From the NCBI GenBank assembly GCA_016873315.1, contig VGXL01000008.1:1-44993 (forward strand): DNA of 44,993 nucleotides. Direction: 5' to 3'. The notes below the pieces were generated by a model. The model was not told the DNA's origin and ran no database searches. It worked only from the letters and a program-made list of their open reading frames with translations. This DNA is from Phycisphaerae bacterium (GTDB lineage Bacteria; Planctomycetota; Phycisphaerae; Phycisphaerales; SM1A02). Of this stretch, positions 8,093 through 17,393 are shown in pieces; position 1 is the stretch's first letter; every line of letters begins with the position of its first letter. The position numbers were made by a program, and so were the translations under genes.

Positions 8093-8985
8093 ACTCGATC
8101 CTGAGAACGATGCTTGCTGTCGCGTGCTGCGCGATGAGCCTGACCGCCACGGTGGTCGCGCAGGACGCGGCGCCCGAAGGGACGGCCGCAGTCGCGGACC
8201 ACACCGCGCTCCCCCCGCAAGCCAAGGTCAAATCGACGACACCGACACAGGTCGCGCAGGCCGCGCGGTCACTGCGACGCAGCATGCAGTGCGAAGCCTG
8301 CGGCGGCGATGGCGTCGTCGTGCGGCAACGCACCCGCAAGGCCGAACGGCTCTTCGCGAAGGGTCAGATCTATCACGAGCAAGATGCCTGCTCCACCTGC
8401 AAGGGCACAGGCTCGGCGAAGCACGAACTCATCATGCAGCGGCTCGATGCCCTGGTGCTGGCCATGGCCGGATGCCCGGATGAGCTCGCGAAGAACGCCG
8501 CCGCCACCAAGGTCCTGACCGATGCGTTCGACTCGATCACGGCCTTCTCGCGGACGAACAACGCCGAGGCCATCGACAAGGCCGCGCAACTGATTGCGGG
8601 TGGATTCGGTGACGATGCCGGCGCGCCGCTGGTGGGCATCGGCGTCGTCAAACCTTCGGTCGATCTTGGACTGGGCTCGCCGAGCCTGGTGATCGAACTG
8701 CCCAGTGGTGCGCTCATCGCGATCACCGATGCGCAGTTCCATGACGCGAAGGCGGGCGATCGTGCGCTCGGAACCGGCGTCATCCGCGGCCACATCGCAC
8801 GGGAGCAGAACGACTACCTCGTCATCGATCGCGGCATCGTGCTCATGGTGACCAGCGAGAAGGACCTGAAGATTCAGGAGGACGAGGCTGAAGCGGCTCG
8901 GCGCGCAGCGCGCGAACCCGCACCGACGGCCGAACCCCGCGAACCGCCGCGCGATCCGAACGACGACCAGAGGACCGATCCCTGA
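8089..8985 (+). CDS. Exported protein with paired CxxCxGxG zinc-finger motifs
   Basis: 298 residues, signal peptide ending VVAQD. Two DnaJ-type CxxCxGxG motifs (CEACGGDG about residue 67, CSTCKGTG about 101) lie 34 residues apart, enough for one zinc site. A helical stretch follows, then a beta-rich region (about 170-260), then a charged Glu/Arg/Pro tail. No J-domain is present, so this is not DnaJ. I do not recognise the family. ATGA coupling to the THI5-type binding protein suggests a joint role. The tail converges with the Popeye-like gene, with 9 bases between the stops. Confidence 0.72.
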   Translation: MNSILRTMLAVACCAMSLTATVVAQDAAPEGTAAVADHTALPPQAKVKSTTPTQVAQAARSLRRSMQCEACGGDGVVVRQRTRKAERLFAKGQIYHEQDACSTCKGTGSAKHELIMQRLDALVLAMAGCPDELAKNAAATKVLTDAFDSITAFSRTNNAEAIDKAAQLIAGGFGDDAGAPLVGIGVVKPSVDLGLGSPSLVIELPSGALIAITDAQFHDAKAGDRALGTGVIRGHIAREQNDYLVIDRGIVLMVTSEKDLKIQEDEAEAARRAAREPAPTAEPREPPRDPNDDQRTDP

Positions 8986-8994
8986 ACGCCGTGA

Positions 8995-9651
8995 TCAGAC
9001 CGGGCCAGTGCGGTCTTGACTCGCCTTGCGACGGAGTTTCTGCGACATGTTCGTGCCCAGCGCAGCATGGAAGCCACGCTGGATCTCGGGTTCGTCGGCG
9101 AGCAGCTCGTGCAGGCGCTGCGCATCCCACACCATGAGCGTGCTCGGCGTGCATGCACGCACCGTGGCCGACGCCGCGGCGCGATCGACGAAGGCCATTT
9201 CGCCCACGAAGTCATCAGGGATGCAGGTCGCCACGAGACGGCCATCCACGATGACCTCAAACTCTCCGCTTTCGACAAGCCACAACGATGTCACTGCATG
9301 GCCACGCTCCACAAGCGCGGGATCACCGGGCACGACGCGCATGCGTGTTGCATGCCGGACGAGGATCGCAAACTTGTGCGCGGGCGTCCACGGGAACACC
9401 CGCTCGCGGAGCGCGGCGTCGGCTGGCGTGAGCTTTCCGCGCATGCGCTCACGAACAAGCAGGGCGATCTGCACGGCATTGACGACGACATAGACCACAT
9501 TCCAGGCCGCCGCTTCCCTGTTGGGGACATCGAGCAGCAGGAAGTAGGCGATGAAGCAGCCGCTCGCGATGACCGCTGCCACGCGCAACAGAAGGATGTC
9601 GCGCACGAGGTAACACCCAAGGAGCAGGAGATTCGCCACATGAAGCAGCAC
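8995..9651 (-). CDS. Popeye-like membrane protein with cyclic-nucleotide-binding domain
   Basis: About 218 residues. Three hydrophobic helices at the N-terminus include YLVRDILLLR and the segment around WNVVYVVVNAVQIALL, followed by a CRP-type cyclic-nucleotide-binding fold (about 110-200). This is the layout of bacterial relatives of Popeye-domain proteins, without a DNA-binding domain. The phosphate-binding cassette reads VGEMAF...AAASATV. The GE pair is kept, but the Arg that normally precedes the ATV strand is replaced, so ligand binding may differ from CRP. The start is uncertain: GTG at 9651 lies 11 bases after the MFS stop and a second GTG is at 9639. Likely last gene of the oxidoreductase-MFS operon. 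Confidence 0.72.
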   Translation of the reverse strand: MLLHVANLLLLGCYLVRDILLLRVAAVIASGCFIAYFLLLDVPNREAAAWNVVYVVVNAVQIALLVRERMRGKLTPADAALRERVFPWTPAHKFAILVRHATRMRVVPGDPALVERGHAVTSLWLVESGEFEVIVDGRLVATCIPDDFVGEMAFVDRAAASATVRACTPSTLMVWDAQRLHELLADEPEIQRGFHAALGTNMSQKLRRKASQDRTGPV

Positions 9652-9662
9652 GGCGCACGATC

Positions 9663-10916
9663 CTACGGTCGACGGCGCAGCGCGATCGCCCCGACACCCC
9701 AGATCAGCGCGGCGACCGCGAATCCCATCGGAACCAGATTTAGCCCCTGAGCGAGCGAGCCCGTGGCATCGCTGACCTTGCCGACGAGCCACGGGCTCGG
9801 CACATCACCGAGCACATGGATCACCAAAGTGCTCATGCCGACCGCAAAGGCCCGCGCATCGGAGCCCACGCTGTTCAGGATCGCTGCGTTGATCGGAGCC
9901 TGCGGAACGAAGGCGAGAAAGCACCCGAGCCCTGTGGCCGCGATGCAGACCGTGCGGTCCTGCGTGCCGATGGCGAGCATGAGCATGGGCGCCGCCACAA
10001 GTGCCGTGACCGCACAAAGTCCAAAGCTCGTCGCCGCGCGACCACGGGCAAGCCGCGCGTCCACAGCCCCGCCGACGATCGTGCCAAGGAAACCCGTCAC
10101 CACGACGATGCCACTGAAGATGATGGCAGCAGACTCCGCCGACCAACCACGCTCTCGCTGCATGAACGCTGGCATCCAAACCGCCAGCGCACCGAGCGCG
10201 AAGGTGTACGCCGCGTAGCCGGCCACCGACCAGTTCCACTGCGCATTCGTGGCGAGTGACCAAAGCGCTTCTCTTCGACCGGTGTGACGCGCAGCCGGCG
10301 CGGACTCGGCGGGCCGAGTCGACGGGTATTGACTCTCCACAACCGGCGCGTCCATCGCTCCGCGCGCGGGCTCGGTCAACTTGAAGCACAGAAACCCCAG
10401 CACCATCCCCGGTCCGCCCGCGATCCAGAACGCCGCCCGCCAGCCGATCCACTCGCTGACGAGACCACCAACGAGGAACCCAAGCGCACTTCCCACGGGA
10501 ATCGCCGCGTAGAAGATGGCCAGCACGGTGCTGCGGCGCTCGGCGGGGAACCAGTCGCCCAGAATGGACGGACCAACGGTCGCGTACGCCGCCTCGCCCA
10601 CGCCGATGACCGCGCGGCTGGTCAGAAGCGGCGCGAATCCACCGGCGAATCCCGCTGCGATCGTGGCCGCGCTCCACACCACCACGCCAGCACCCAGGAT
10701 CGCCGTGCGACGCATCGCGCGCGCCATCGCCCCGAAGAGCGGGCTCGCGATCATGTACGACACCAAGAACACGCTCGTGAGCAGTCCAATGTCGGCGTCA
10801 TCGACACCAAACTCGTTCTTCAACGGGCCAACCATGCCCGCGACCACGAAGCGGTCGAGGTAGTTCAGCAGATTGAGCGCCGTCAGCGCGATGACCGCGC
10901 TGGTGGCAGGCTTCAT
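9663..10916 (-). CDS. MFS transporter (Spinster-like)
   Basis: 417 residues with about 12 hydrophobic segments. The N-terminal helix carries NYLDR, the loop between helices 2 and 3 is of MFS type, and GVGEAAYATVGPSILGDWFP in helix 4/5 is typical of the Spinster/Spns-like branch of the major facilitator superfamily. The substrate is unknown; relatives move organic anions, sugars or lipids. Its ATG overlaps the stop of the Gfo/Idh/MocA oxidoreductase gene (ATGA), so the two are probably co-translated, which suggests transport of a sugar-related compound handled by that enzyme. Confidence 0.87.
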   Translation of the reverse strand: MKPATSAVIALTALNLLNYLDRFVVAGMVGPLKNEFGVDDADIGLLTSVFLVSYMIASPLFGAMARAMRRTAILGAGVVVWSAATIAAGFAGGFAPLLTSRAVIGVGEAAYATVGPSILGDWFPAERRSTVLAIFYAAIPVGSALGFLVGGLVSEWIGWRAAFWIAGGPGMVLGFLCFKLTEPARGAMDAPVVESQYPSTRPAESAPAARHTGRREALWSLATNAQWNWSVAGYAAYTFALGALAVWMPAFMQRERGWSAESAAIIFSGIVVVTGFLGTIVGGAVDARLARGRAATSFGLCAVTALVAAPMLMLAIGTQDRTVCIAATGLGCFLAFVPQAPINAAILNSVGSDARAFAVGMSTLVIHVLGDVPSPWLVGKVSDATGSLAQGLNLVPMGFAVAALIWGVGAIALRRRP

Positions 10917-12289
10917 CCAAGCCCCTCGACCGACCAGCCATCGCGGTAGGCGCGTCGCACCATCGCTGTGGCAGCGTCATCATCGAAGGTCTGCTTCACT
11001 GAGTCATAGCGCAGCGTCTTGCCTGGGACCACTCCGCCAACCACCCCGCAGAGCACGCCCTCGGTGAGCGGGCCAGCGAACTCGAGCGGAGCACTCGTGG
11101 TGCCCGTCCCCATGCAGGCATCGACCCACTGGTGCCAGTGGTTGTACTCAGGCAGGTCAGGAAGCTTGACGCCATCCGCGAGCGTGCCAGGGAACAGGTG
11201 CACATCGCCGGGGTGACACACGATCATCGTGCCGCGCTCGCCGACCACGATCGTGGCTCCATCTCGCGATCGCTTGGCCATGTTGAAGTCCGCCGGAACG
11301 CCGGGCAGAATCGATGTCGAGGGCATGCGCCCGCCGTCGTACCAGGTCAGCGTGAGCGCCTTGCCGCCCGCAGCGGCGACCCCCTCATACGTCAACTCGA
11401 CGACCTCGCTCGACGGATACTGATCCGCGGTCAGTCCTTCGCTTTCGCCGCGAATCAGTGTGGGGTAGCCAAGGCCGAGCGCCTTGTAGGGCACATCAAA
11501 GAAGTGGCACGCCATGTCACCAAGCGCGCCAGTGCCAAAATCGCGAACGCCGCGCCACTTGAAGGGCGCGTAGGCATCGTGCTTGTACGGACGCTCAGGA
11601 GCAACGCAGAGCCACGATGACCAGTCGAAACTCGCAGGCACGGGATCGCTGCCAGCAAGCCGATCACCGCCCTGCGGCCACCAGCCGGTCGGACGATTGG
11701 TCCAGATGTGGACCGCCTTGACCTGACCGAGCACGCCAGCCTTGAGGAGTTCCATCGCCTTGCGACGGCCGGGATTCGCCGTGTTCTGAATACCCATCTG
11801 CGTGACGACCTTGTGCGCGGTCGCCGTTTGGGCGATCACACGCGCTTCGTGCAGCGAGCGCGTGAGCGGCTTCTGCACATACGCATGCTTGCCCATGCGC
11901 ATGGCCTGCACGGCGACTGGTGCGTGGGCGTGATCGGGCGTGCTCACGATGACGGCATCGATCGTGCCGCCGGCCTTCGCCAAGAACTCGCGGTAGTCAG
12001 TGAAGCGAGCATCCACTGGGACGCCGTATATTTCACCTTGCTTCATGAGCGTGTCGCGGTTGACATCGCACAGCGACGCGATCGAGACGCCTGGATGGCT
12101 CGCCACTTGAGCGAGATCGGACGCGCCCATGCCGCCGCAGCCAACGCACGCGACACGAAGTTTGCTCGATGCGCCGTGCGCTGCAGCACGGCGGACCCAC
12201 CATGGCAGTTGTGTCGCGGCACTCGCGGCAGCGGCGGTCAGGATGAAGTGGCGACGAGACGCGGTGAACGACGAGGGGTCGATGCGCAT
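10913..12289 (-). CDS. Tat-exported Gfo/Idh/MocA family oxidoreductase
   Basis: 458 residues. SRRHFI near residue 11 followed by an Ala-rich stretch is a twin-arginine signal, so the enzyme is exported folded with its cofactor. The Rossmann motif GCGGMG (about 50-55) binds NAD(P). The family EKP motif appears as QKP in YVQKPL; the Lys is retained. The C-terminal alpha/beta domain contains WHQWVDACMGTG, common in planctomycete members. These proteins oxidise sugars or cyclitols; the substrate is unknown. The start is firm: AAGGAG at 12295-12300 precedes the ATG. It is the first gene of a run with the MFS and Popeye-like genes, divergent from kup. Confidence 0.9.
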   Translation of the reverse strand: MRIDPSSFTASRRHFILTAAAASAATQLPWWVRRAAAHGASSKLRVACVGCGGMGASDLAQVASHPGVSIASLCDVNRDTLMKQGEIYGVPVDARFTDYREFLAKAGGTIDAVIVSTPDHAHAPVAVQAMRMGKHAYVQKPLTRSLHEARVIAQTATAHKVVTQMGIQNTANPGRRKAMELLKAGVLGQVKAVHIWTNRPTGWWPQGGDRLAGSDPVPASFDWSSWLCVAPERPYKHDAYAPFKWRGVRDFGTGALGDMACHFFDVPYKALGLGYPTLIRGESEGLTADQYPSSEVVELTYEGVAAAGGKALTLTWYDGGRMPSTSILPGVPADFNMAKRSRDGATIVVGERGTMIVCHPGDVHLFPGTLADGVKLPDLPEYNHWHQWVDACMGTGTTSAPLEFAGPLTEGVLCGVVGGVVPGKTLRYDSVKQTFDDDAATAMVRRAYRDGWSVEGLG

Positions 12290-12310
12290 GGTGGCTCCTT
12301 CTTGGTGAGC

Positions 12311-12326
12311 GCCCGCACGCGCGGGC
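12311..12326. other. GC hairpin in the divergent kup / oxidoreductase region
   Basis: Six perfect base pairs (12311-12316 with 12321-12326) around the loop acgc, between the two divergent genes. It could be an operator palindrome or a leader hairpin of kup. Position and symmetry are the only evidence. Confidence 0.25.
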
Positions 12327-12389
12327 AGTGAAGTGTCCCGGTCCCTGCCTCATGATGCAACTGGGTACCATGTTGGGGTTTCGCCCCCC

Positions 12390-14294
12390 ATGGCCGGAAT
12401 TGAACCCACGCCAGCCGACCACCACCACCACGGCCCTTCTGGGACGGCGGCGAAGTTGGCCCTCACCATGCTGGCGCTCGGCGTGGTCTTCGGCGACATC
12501 GGTACGAGCCCGCTGTACGCGATCAAGGAGTCGATGTCGGCCCACCACGGCATGCCGCGGGATCCGTCGACGGTCCTTGGGGTGCTGAGCTTGTTCTTCT
12601 GGTCGCTCACGATCGTCATCACGACCAAGTATGCGTGGCTCGTCCTGCAGGCAGACAACCGCGGCGAAGGTGGCATCTTCTCCCTCCTCTCGCTGCTGCC
12701 TGAACAAGGCAAGGGGATGAAGTCGCTGCCGCTGCCCCTCTTCGTGATGGGGCTCTTGGGTGCGTCGCTGCTGTACGCCGAGGGCGTCATCACGCCAAGC
12801 CTGTCCGTGCTCAGTGCCGTCGAGGGGCTCGAGGTCATCTCGCCCGACCTGACGATGTTCGTGATCCCGGCGACCTGCGTGATCATGGTGGCGTTGTTCA
12901 GCATCCAGCGGTTCGGCACCGCGGTGCTCGGGTCATGGCTCGGTCCCGTCATGCTCGCGTGGTTCACCGTCATGGCGCTGTTGGGAATCCGCGGCATCAT
13001 GCTGGAGCCGAGCGTGCTCGGGGCGATCAATCCGGTTCACGCGATCGATCTCGCGCGACACCATCCGCACGAGTGCTTCGTGGCTCTGGGCAGCGTGATG
13101 CTCTGCATCACCGGTGGCGAGGCGCTCTACGCCGACCTTGGGCACTTCGGCCGCTTCCCCATCCGTGCGGCCTGGTACGGGCTCGTCATGCCGAGCCTGC
13201 TCCTGAACTACTTCGGGCAGGGTGCGATGTACCTGCAGGACATGACGATCGAGCAGCCGTTCTTCCGCCTCGCGCCGTCATGGGGATTGATTCCGCTCGT
13301 CATCTTCGCCACGCTGGCCACGTGCATCGCGAGTCAGTCGATTCTGACGGGGCTCTTCAGCCTGACGCACCAGGCTGTGCAGTTGGGCCTGATGCCGCGT
13401 CTGCGCATCCTGCAAACCGGCGATCACCAAGGGCACATCTTCGTGCCGCTCCTGAACCTGGTGATGATGATCGTGTGCCTGCTGTTGGTGCTCATCTTCC
13501 GCCGCAGCATGGCGCTGGCGGATGCGTACGGGCTCAGCGTCTCGATGCTGATGCTGATGACGACGATCCTGTTCACGGTCTACAAGTCCCGCACTGGTTG
13601 GGGGCCAATTCGGTGCGGCCTCTTCCTGATCGTGCTGGGCAGCGTGGACCTGGTGTTCCTTGGCGCGAACTTGTTGAAGATCCCCACCGGCGGTTGGCTC
13701 ACGCTGACGATCGCTGCCGGCATGTTGACCCTGATGTGGACCTGGCACCGAGGCCGACAGGTCCTGAGCTTCAGGTTCAACAAGCAAGTGCTCTCCTTCG
13801 ATGCCCTGCTCAACTCCATCGACGCGCATCCGGTGCCGCGCGTGCAGGGCACGGCGATCTTCCTGACTCCGAGCGACGATGGCGTGCCGCCCACGCTGCT
13901 GCACCACCTCAAGCACAACAAGGTCCTGCACCAGAATGTCGCGATCATGAGCATCCGCACTGCGCCGGTTCCGCGTGTTCCGGAGGACGAACAAGTTCAG
14001 GTCACCGAGCTTCGCGATGGATTCTTCCGAGTGCGCTGCCAGCACGGCTACAACCAGTCCGTCGATGTGCCACGCCTGACCAAGCTCGCGGCTCAGCTCG
14101 GGCTCGAGTCGCGCGAAGGCTCCACGACGTACTACCTCGGACGCACCATCCTCACGCCGCGCGGAAACAGCGAACTCGCTGGCTGGCAGAAGCGGCTCTT
14201 CTGCACGATGTCGCAGGTCGGTGCGAACAACCCGTTGCACTTCTCGATCCCGCCAGGCCGGATGGTCGAACTCGGCATCCAGATCGATCTCTGA
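12390..14294 (+). CDS. kup: Kup-family potassium transporter
   Basis: 634 residues, the family's normal size. The first membrane helix has the diagnostic GVVFGDIGTSPLYA (about 32-45), followed by around 11 more helices and a soluble C-terminal domain (about 470-634). It takes up K+ probably with H+. The N-terminus carries a short His run (HHHH, residues 11-14), unusual but with no known role. I place the start at ATG 12390; a GTG at 12333 in the same frame would add 19 residues. No Shine-Dalgarno is seen, and the ATG lies inside a hairpin (reported separately). The terC-like gene follows after 22 bases. Confidence 0.93.
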   Translation: MAGIEPTPADHHHHGPSGTAAKLALTMLALGVVFGDIGTSPLYAIKESMSAHHGMPRDPSTVLGVLSLFFWSLTIVITTKYAWLVLQADNRGEGGIFSLLSLLPEQGKGMKSLPLPLFVMGLLGASLLYAEGVITPSLSVLSAVEGLEVISPDLTMFVIPATCVIMVALFSIQRFGTAVLGSWLGPVMLAWFTVMALLGIRGIMLEPSVLGAINPVHAIDLARHHPHECFVALGSVMLCITGGEALYADLGHFGRFPIRAAWYGLVMPSLLLNYFGQGAMYLQDMTIEQPFFRLAPSWGLIPLVIFATLATCIASQSILTGLFSLTHQAVQLGLMPRLRILQTGDHQGHIFVPLLNLVMMIVCLLLVLIFRRSMALADAYGLSVSMLMLMTTILFTVYKSRTGWGPIRCGLFLIVLGSVDLVFLGANLLKIPTGGWLTLTIAAGMLTLMWTWHRGRQVLSFRFNKQVLSFDALLNSIDAHPVPRVQGTAIFLTPSDDGVPPTLLHHLKHNKVLHQNVAIMSIRTAPVPRVPEDEQVQVTELRDGFFRVRCQHGYNQSVDVPRLTKLAAQLGLESREGSTTYYLGRTILTPRGNSELAGWQKRLFCTMSQVGANNPLHFSIPPGRMVELGIQIDL

Positions 14295-14316
14295 GCGCGC
14301 CTACACTTCGCTGCTC

Positions 14317-15327
14317 ATGATCGCGCCAGTCGAACTCACGACACCCGCTACGGGAGCACCGCTGCAGGTCCCCCTGTGGGTCTGGGGCGCCTTCATCGGC
14401 GGCGTCGCGCTCGCGATCATCGCTGACCTCAAGATCATGCACCGCTCTGCGCACGAGATCGCCATGCGCGAAGCGCTGCGCATGGTCGCCTTCTGGGTGT
14501 CGCTCGGCATGCTGGTCGGCGCAGGGATCTGGGTCACGCTCGGTGCCGACGCGGGCGCGCAGTATCTGGCTGGCTACCTCGTCGAGCTGTCACTCTCGAT
14601 CGACAATGTCTTCGTGTTCGCCGTGATCTTCGATCGCTTCAAGGTCTCGCGCGAACGCCAGCCACGCGTGCTGTTCTGGGGGATCCTGGGTGCTGTCCTC
14701 ATGCGCGGAGCATGCATCGCTGGCGGGCTCGCGCTCCTCTCGTACTTCACCTGGACGATGTTCATCTTCGGCGCGATGCTGCTGCTCACGAGCGTGAAGA
14801 TGCTCCGGAGCGGCAACGACGATCCCGATGTGGACCCCTCGCGCAGCCGCGCGCTGCGTCTGATGCGCCGCATCATCCCCATCAGCGATGCGTACGACGG
14901 CCATCGGTTCTTCACGCGACAGGCCGGACGATGCATGGCCACGCCGCTCCTGGCCGTACTGCTCATCGTCGAGATCAGCGATCTCGTCTTCGCCGTCGAC
15001 TCGATTCCCGCGGTGTTCGGCATCACGCAAGATCCGTTCCTCGTCTTCAGTTCGAACATCATGGCGATCATCGGCCTGCGCGCGCTCTATTTCGCCGTCG
15101 CCAGCTTGCTCGGCGAATACCGGTTCCTCAAACCGGGTCTGGCGATCCTGATCGCGGCGGTGGGCGTGAAGTTGATTCTGCAGCCCATGGGCTTCCATGT
15201 TCCGCCCCTCGCCACCCTGACGGTCATCGGTGCCATCCTCGGCTGTTCGATCGGCCTGAGTCTGCTCTTCCCCAAACGCGCGACGAATGAGCCTGGCAGC
15301 GCAATGAGGAGTGCAAAGCCGGATTGA
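14317..15327 (+). CDS. TerC/Alx family integral membrane protein
   Basis: 336 residues with about nine hydrophobic helices. The two acidic family motifs are present: ELSLSIDNVFVF (helix 3) and EISDLVFAVDSIPAV (later half). Members of this family are implicated in manganese export and in metalation of exported proteins, and some are called tellurium resistance proteins. The specific role here is inference. The ATG at 14317 fits the family N-terminus, and upstream codons in this frame overlap the kup end. It lies between kup and the Sel1-repeat gene and is probably co-transcribed. I saw no yybP-ykoY manganese riboswitch; the 22-base gap is too short. Confidence 0.9.
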   Translation: MIAPVELTTPATGAPLQVPLWVWGAFIGGVALAIIADLKIMHRSAHEIAMREALRMVAFWVSLGMLVGAGIWVTLGADAGAQYLAGYLVELSLSIDNVFVFAVIFDRFKVSRERQPRVLFWGILGAVLMRGACIAGGLALLSYFTWTMFIFGAMLLLTSVKMLRSGNDDPDVDPSRSRALRLMRRIIPISDAYDGHRFFTRQAGRCMATPLLAVLLIVEISDLVFAVDSIPAVFGITQDPFLVFSSNIMAIIGLRALYFAVASLLGEYRFLKPGLAILIAAVGVKLILQPMGFHVPPLATLTVIGAILGCSIGLSLLFPKRATNEPGSAMRSAKPD

Positions 15328-15357
15328 ACCGGCGTCGCGCGTCGCTAGACTGCGGGA

Positions 15358-17247
15358 ATGCCGGTCCAACGCCGCACGATCGTGGCGCTCGCCACTGGTA
15401 TTGCCGTCGCCACGGCAACCGGGGTGGCCGTCATCACCATCAACGGTCGCCAGACGCCAGCGGACATGCTCGCTCAGGGTCAGGCGTACCTGACCGGCGA
15501 CGGCGTGGACCGCAACTTGACCAAGGCGATCGCCTTCCTCGAGCGCGCAGCGCTCAGTGAGGACCGTGCCAATGCGCGCGAGGCGTCGCTCGAGTTGGTG
15601 AGCCACTTCGAGGACTCAAGCAGCGACGCCAGCAGTCAAGCGAGTGCGCAGCGCTGGCGCATGCGTGCCGCCGAGTGCGGCCACCGCGAGTCAGCCGAGG
15701 CGCTCCTCGTCGGACTGATCGACCAAATCCCGATTCCCGAACAGACTGAGACCGTGGCGCGCGCTGGAGCCAAGGCCGGAAGTGCCTACTGCATGCTGGT
15801 ACTTGGTGACTTGCTCGCGCAGGGTCGAGGCACGGTGAAGCAGGATCTTCCCGGCGCGCGTGCGTGGTATCGCAAGGCCGACGAGGCGGGCGAACCACGC
15901 GGGAATGCACGCCTGGCGCTCATGTTGCTCGATGATCCGACGCAGCAAGCGGACTGCCTGCAGCGATTGATTCGAGCTGGTCAAGGTGGCGATGCAGAGT
16001 GCGCTTTCCACGCGGGCGTGCGGCTCCTGAACCATCATGGTGTTGAGCCCGATGTGAAGACTGCCGTCAGGATGTTTGAGCAGGCGATCGCCGCCGGGCA
16101 CGCCAAGTCGTGCTTCGAGCTCGCCGGTCTGCTCGAAGCCGGAGTGCTCGTCCCGCAGGATCTTCCTCGGGCCCGCGCGCTGCAACTGGTCGCCTCGGGC
16201 GAGGATCCGCGCGCGTGCTTCGCCTACGCACAGATGTGCGAACTTGGAATCGGCGGACCAATCGATGTGCACACTGCCATGGCGCACTATGCACGCGCCG
16301 CGCAGTCGGGGCTCTTCGGCGCACGCCTGCGAATGGGTGTGCTCTGCCAAGAGGGTCGACCGGGCTTCGAACCCAATCCTGCCGAAGCCGAGCGCCATCT
16401 GCGCGCGGCCGCGGATGCCGGTGACTCCATGGCGCAGTGGCGACTCTCGCGTGTGCTGGTGGAAACAGGTCGCGGCGGCGAGGATGCTGCTGAACTTTCG
16501 GCCAAGGCCGCCAAGGCCGCCGTGCCGGGTGCGCTGTACGACCAGTACTGGTTCCTGCTCAAGGGCAATGCGAATCAGCCAGCCAACCGCATCGCCGCGA
16601 TTGAGTCGCTCGATGCCGCCGTCGAGGCAAACTTCCCCGAGGCGCTCTATCGCCGCGGTGTGCTGCTGTCCGAAGGCGTGCAAGGCGTGATCGGAAACAT
16701 GAAGGATGCGGCAGACGCCTTCAACAAGGCCGTGGAGTTGGATGTGCCGTTGGCCGCGCTTCAACTCGGTGCGCTGTACCAACTCGGTCTCGATGCTCCG
16801 CCCGATGACACCATGGCCGCGTCGCAGTATCGATTCGCCGCCGAGCGTGGCATCACCGAGGCGCAGTACCGCTTGGGTCTGATGTACGAGTTCGGCACCG
16901 GGCTTCCTGCTGACGAGCGCGAGGCGTACCGCTGGTATCACTTGGCTTCGGCCGAGGGCGATGGCCGGGCGATCTCCCGTCGTGCGCACCTTCGCACGAA
17001 GCTCCTTCAACAGGACTGGCAGGCGCTCGAGGACACGGCTCCCACGCTGTTGCTCGTCGAGCCCTCGATGGCTCGGTTCTATCGCGAACAAACATGGTCG
17101 CCGCTCGATCGGCGAAGTGGCCGCAGCGCTCCCACCAAGGGTGAGGGATTCGCCGGCCGCGAGATGGCGATGCCAACGGATCGGCCGGCGGCTGGTGGGA
17201 GCGGCCGTTCAAGTGGCCCGCGCCCCAAGCGCAACCGCGGCTCGTGA
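15358..17247 (+). CDS. Exported or membrane-anchored Sel1-repeat protein
   Basis: 629 residues. The N-terminus (RR, then Ala/Thr/Val-rich hydrophobic stretch about 8-28) is a signal anchor. The rest is a solenoid of Sel1/TPR-like repeats, visible as A..WY.KAAE.G...A...L..LY..G units, for example GARAWYRKADEAGEPRGNARLALML and YRLGLMYEFGTGLPADEREAYRWYHLASAEGD. The C-terminal 60 residues are Arg/Ser/Gly-rich and probably disordered. Sel1 proteins act as scaffolds in envelope or signalling complexes; no partner is evident. It starts 30 bases after the TerC gene. Confidence 0.8.
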   Translation: MPVQRRTIVALATGIAVATATGVAVITINGRQTPADMLAQGQAYLTGDGVDRNLTKAIAFLERAALSEDRANAREASLELVSHFEDSSSDASSQASAQRWRMRAAECGHRESAEALLVGLIDQIPIPEQTETVARAGAKAGSAYCMLVLGDLLAQGRGTVKQDLPGARAWYRKADEAGEPRGNARLALMLLDDPTQQADCLQRLIRAGQGGDAECAFHAGVRLLNHHGVEPDVKTAVRMFEQAIAAGHAKSCFELAGLLEAGVLVPQDLPRARALQLVASGEDPRACFAYAQMCELGIGGPIDVHTAMAHYARAAQSGLFGARLRMGVLCQEGRPGFEPNPAEAERHLRAAADAGDSMAQWRLSRVLVETGRGGEDAAELSAKAAKAAVPGALYDQYWFLLKGNANQPANRIAAIESLDAAVEANFPEALYRRGVLLSEGVQGVIGNMKDAADAFNKAVELDVPLAALQLGALYQLGLDAPPDDTMAASQYRFAAERGITEAQYRLGLMYEFGTGLPADEREAYRWYHLASAEGDGRAISRRAHLRTKLLQQDWQALEDTAPTLLLVEPSMARFYREQTWSPLDRRSGRSAPTKGEGFAGREMAMPTDRPAAGGSGRSSGPRPKRNRGS

Positions 17248-17393
17248 GCAGCGTCGTTCCGCCCGCCACGCCTGGAGCGACATGGATTCCCGTACCTCTG
17301 CGCTTATTGTGGTGTTTCATCCATAACTTGAATAAGTGAGCGCTCCACCCGAGTTGACGCGGCGGAACAACCAACTCATCAGCCCATGAAACA

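Noticed and set aside
8997-9016. Six-bp hairpin at the convergent end of the zinc-finger and Popeye-like genes as a terminator
   Set aside because: Short stem with an 8-base loop inside the coding end and no T-run; too weak to annotate.
12385-12412. Minus-strand sequence resembling a tRNA T-arm (GGGTTCAATTCC)
   Set aside because: The five-base T-stem does not pair properly and no acceptor, anticodon or D-arm could be laid out; the sequence is inside the kup start region.
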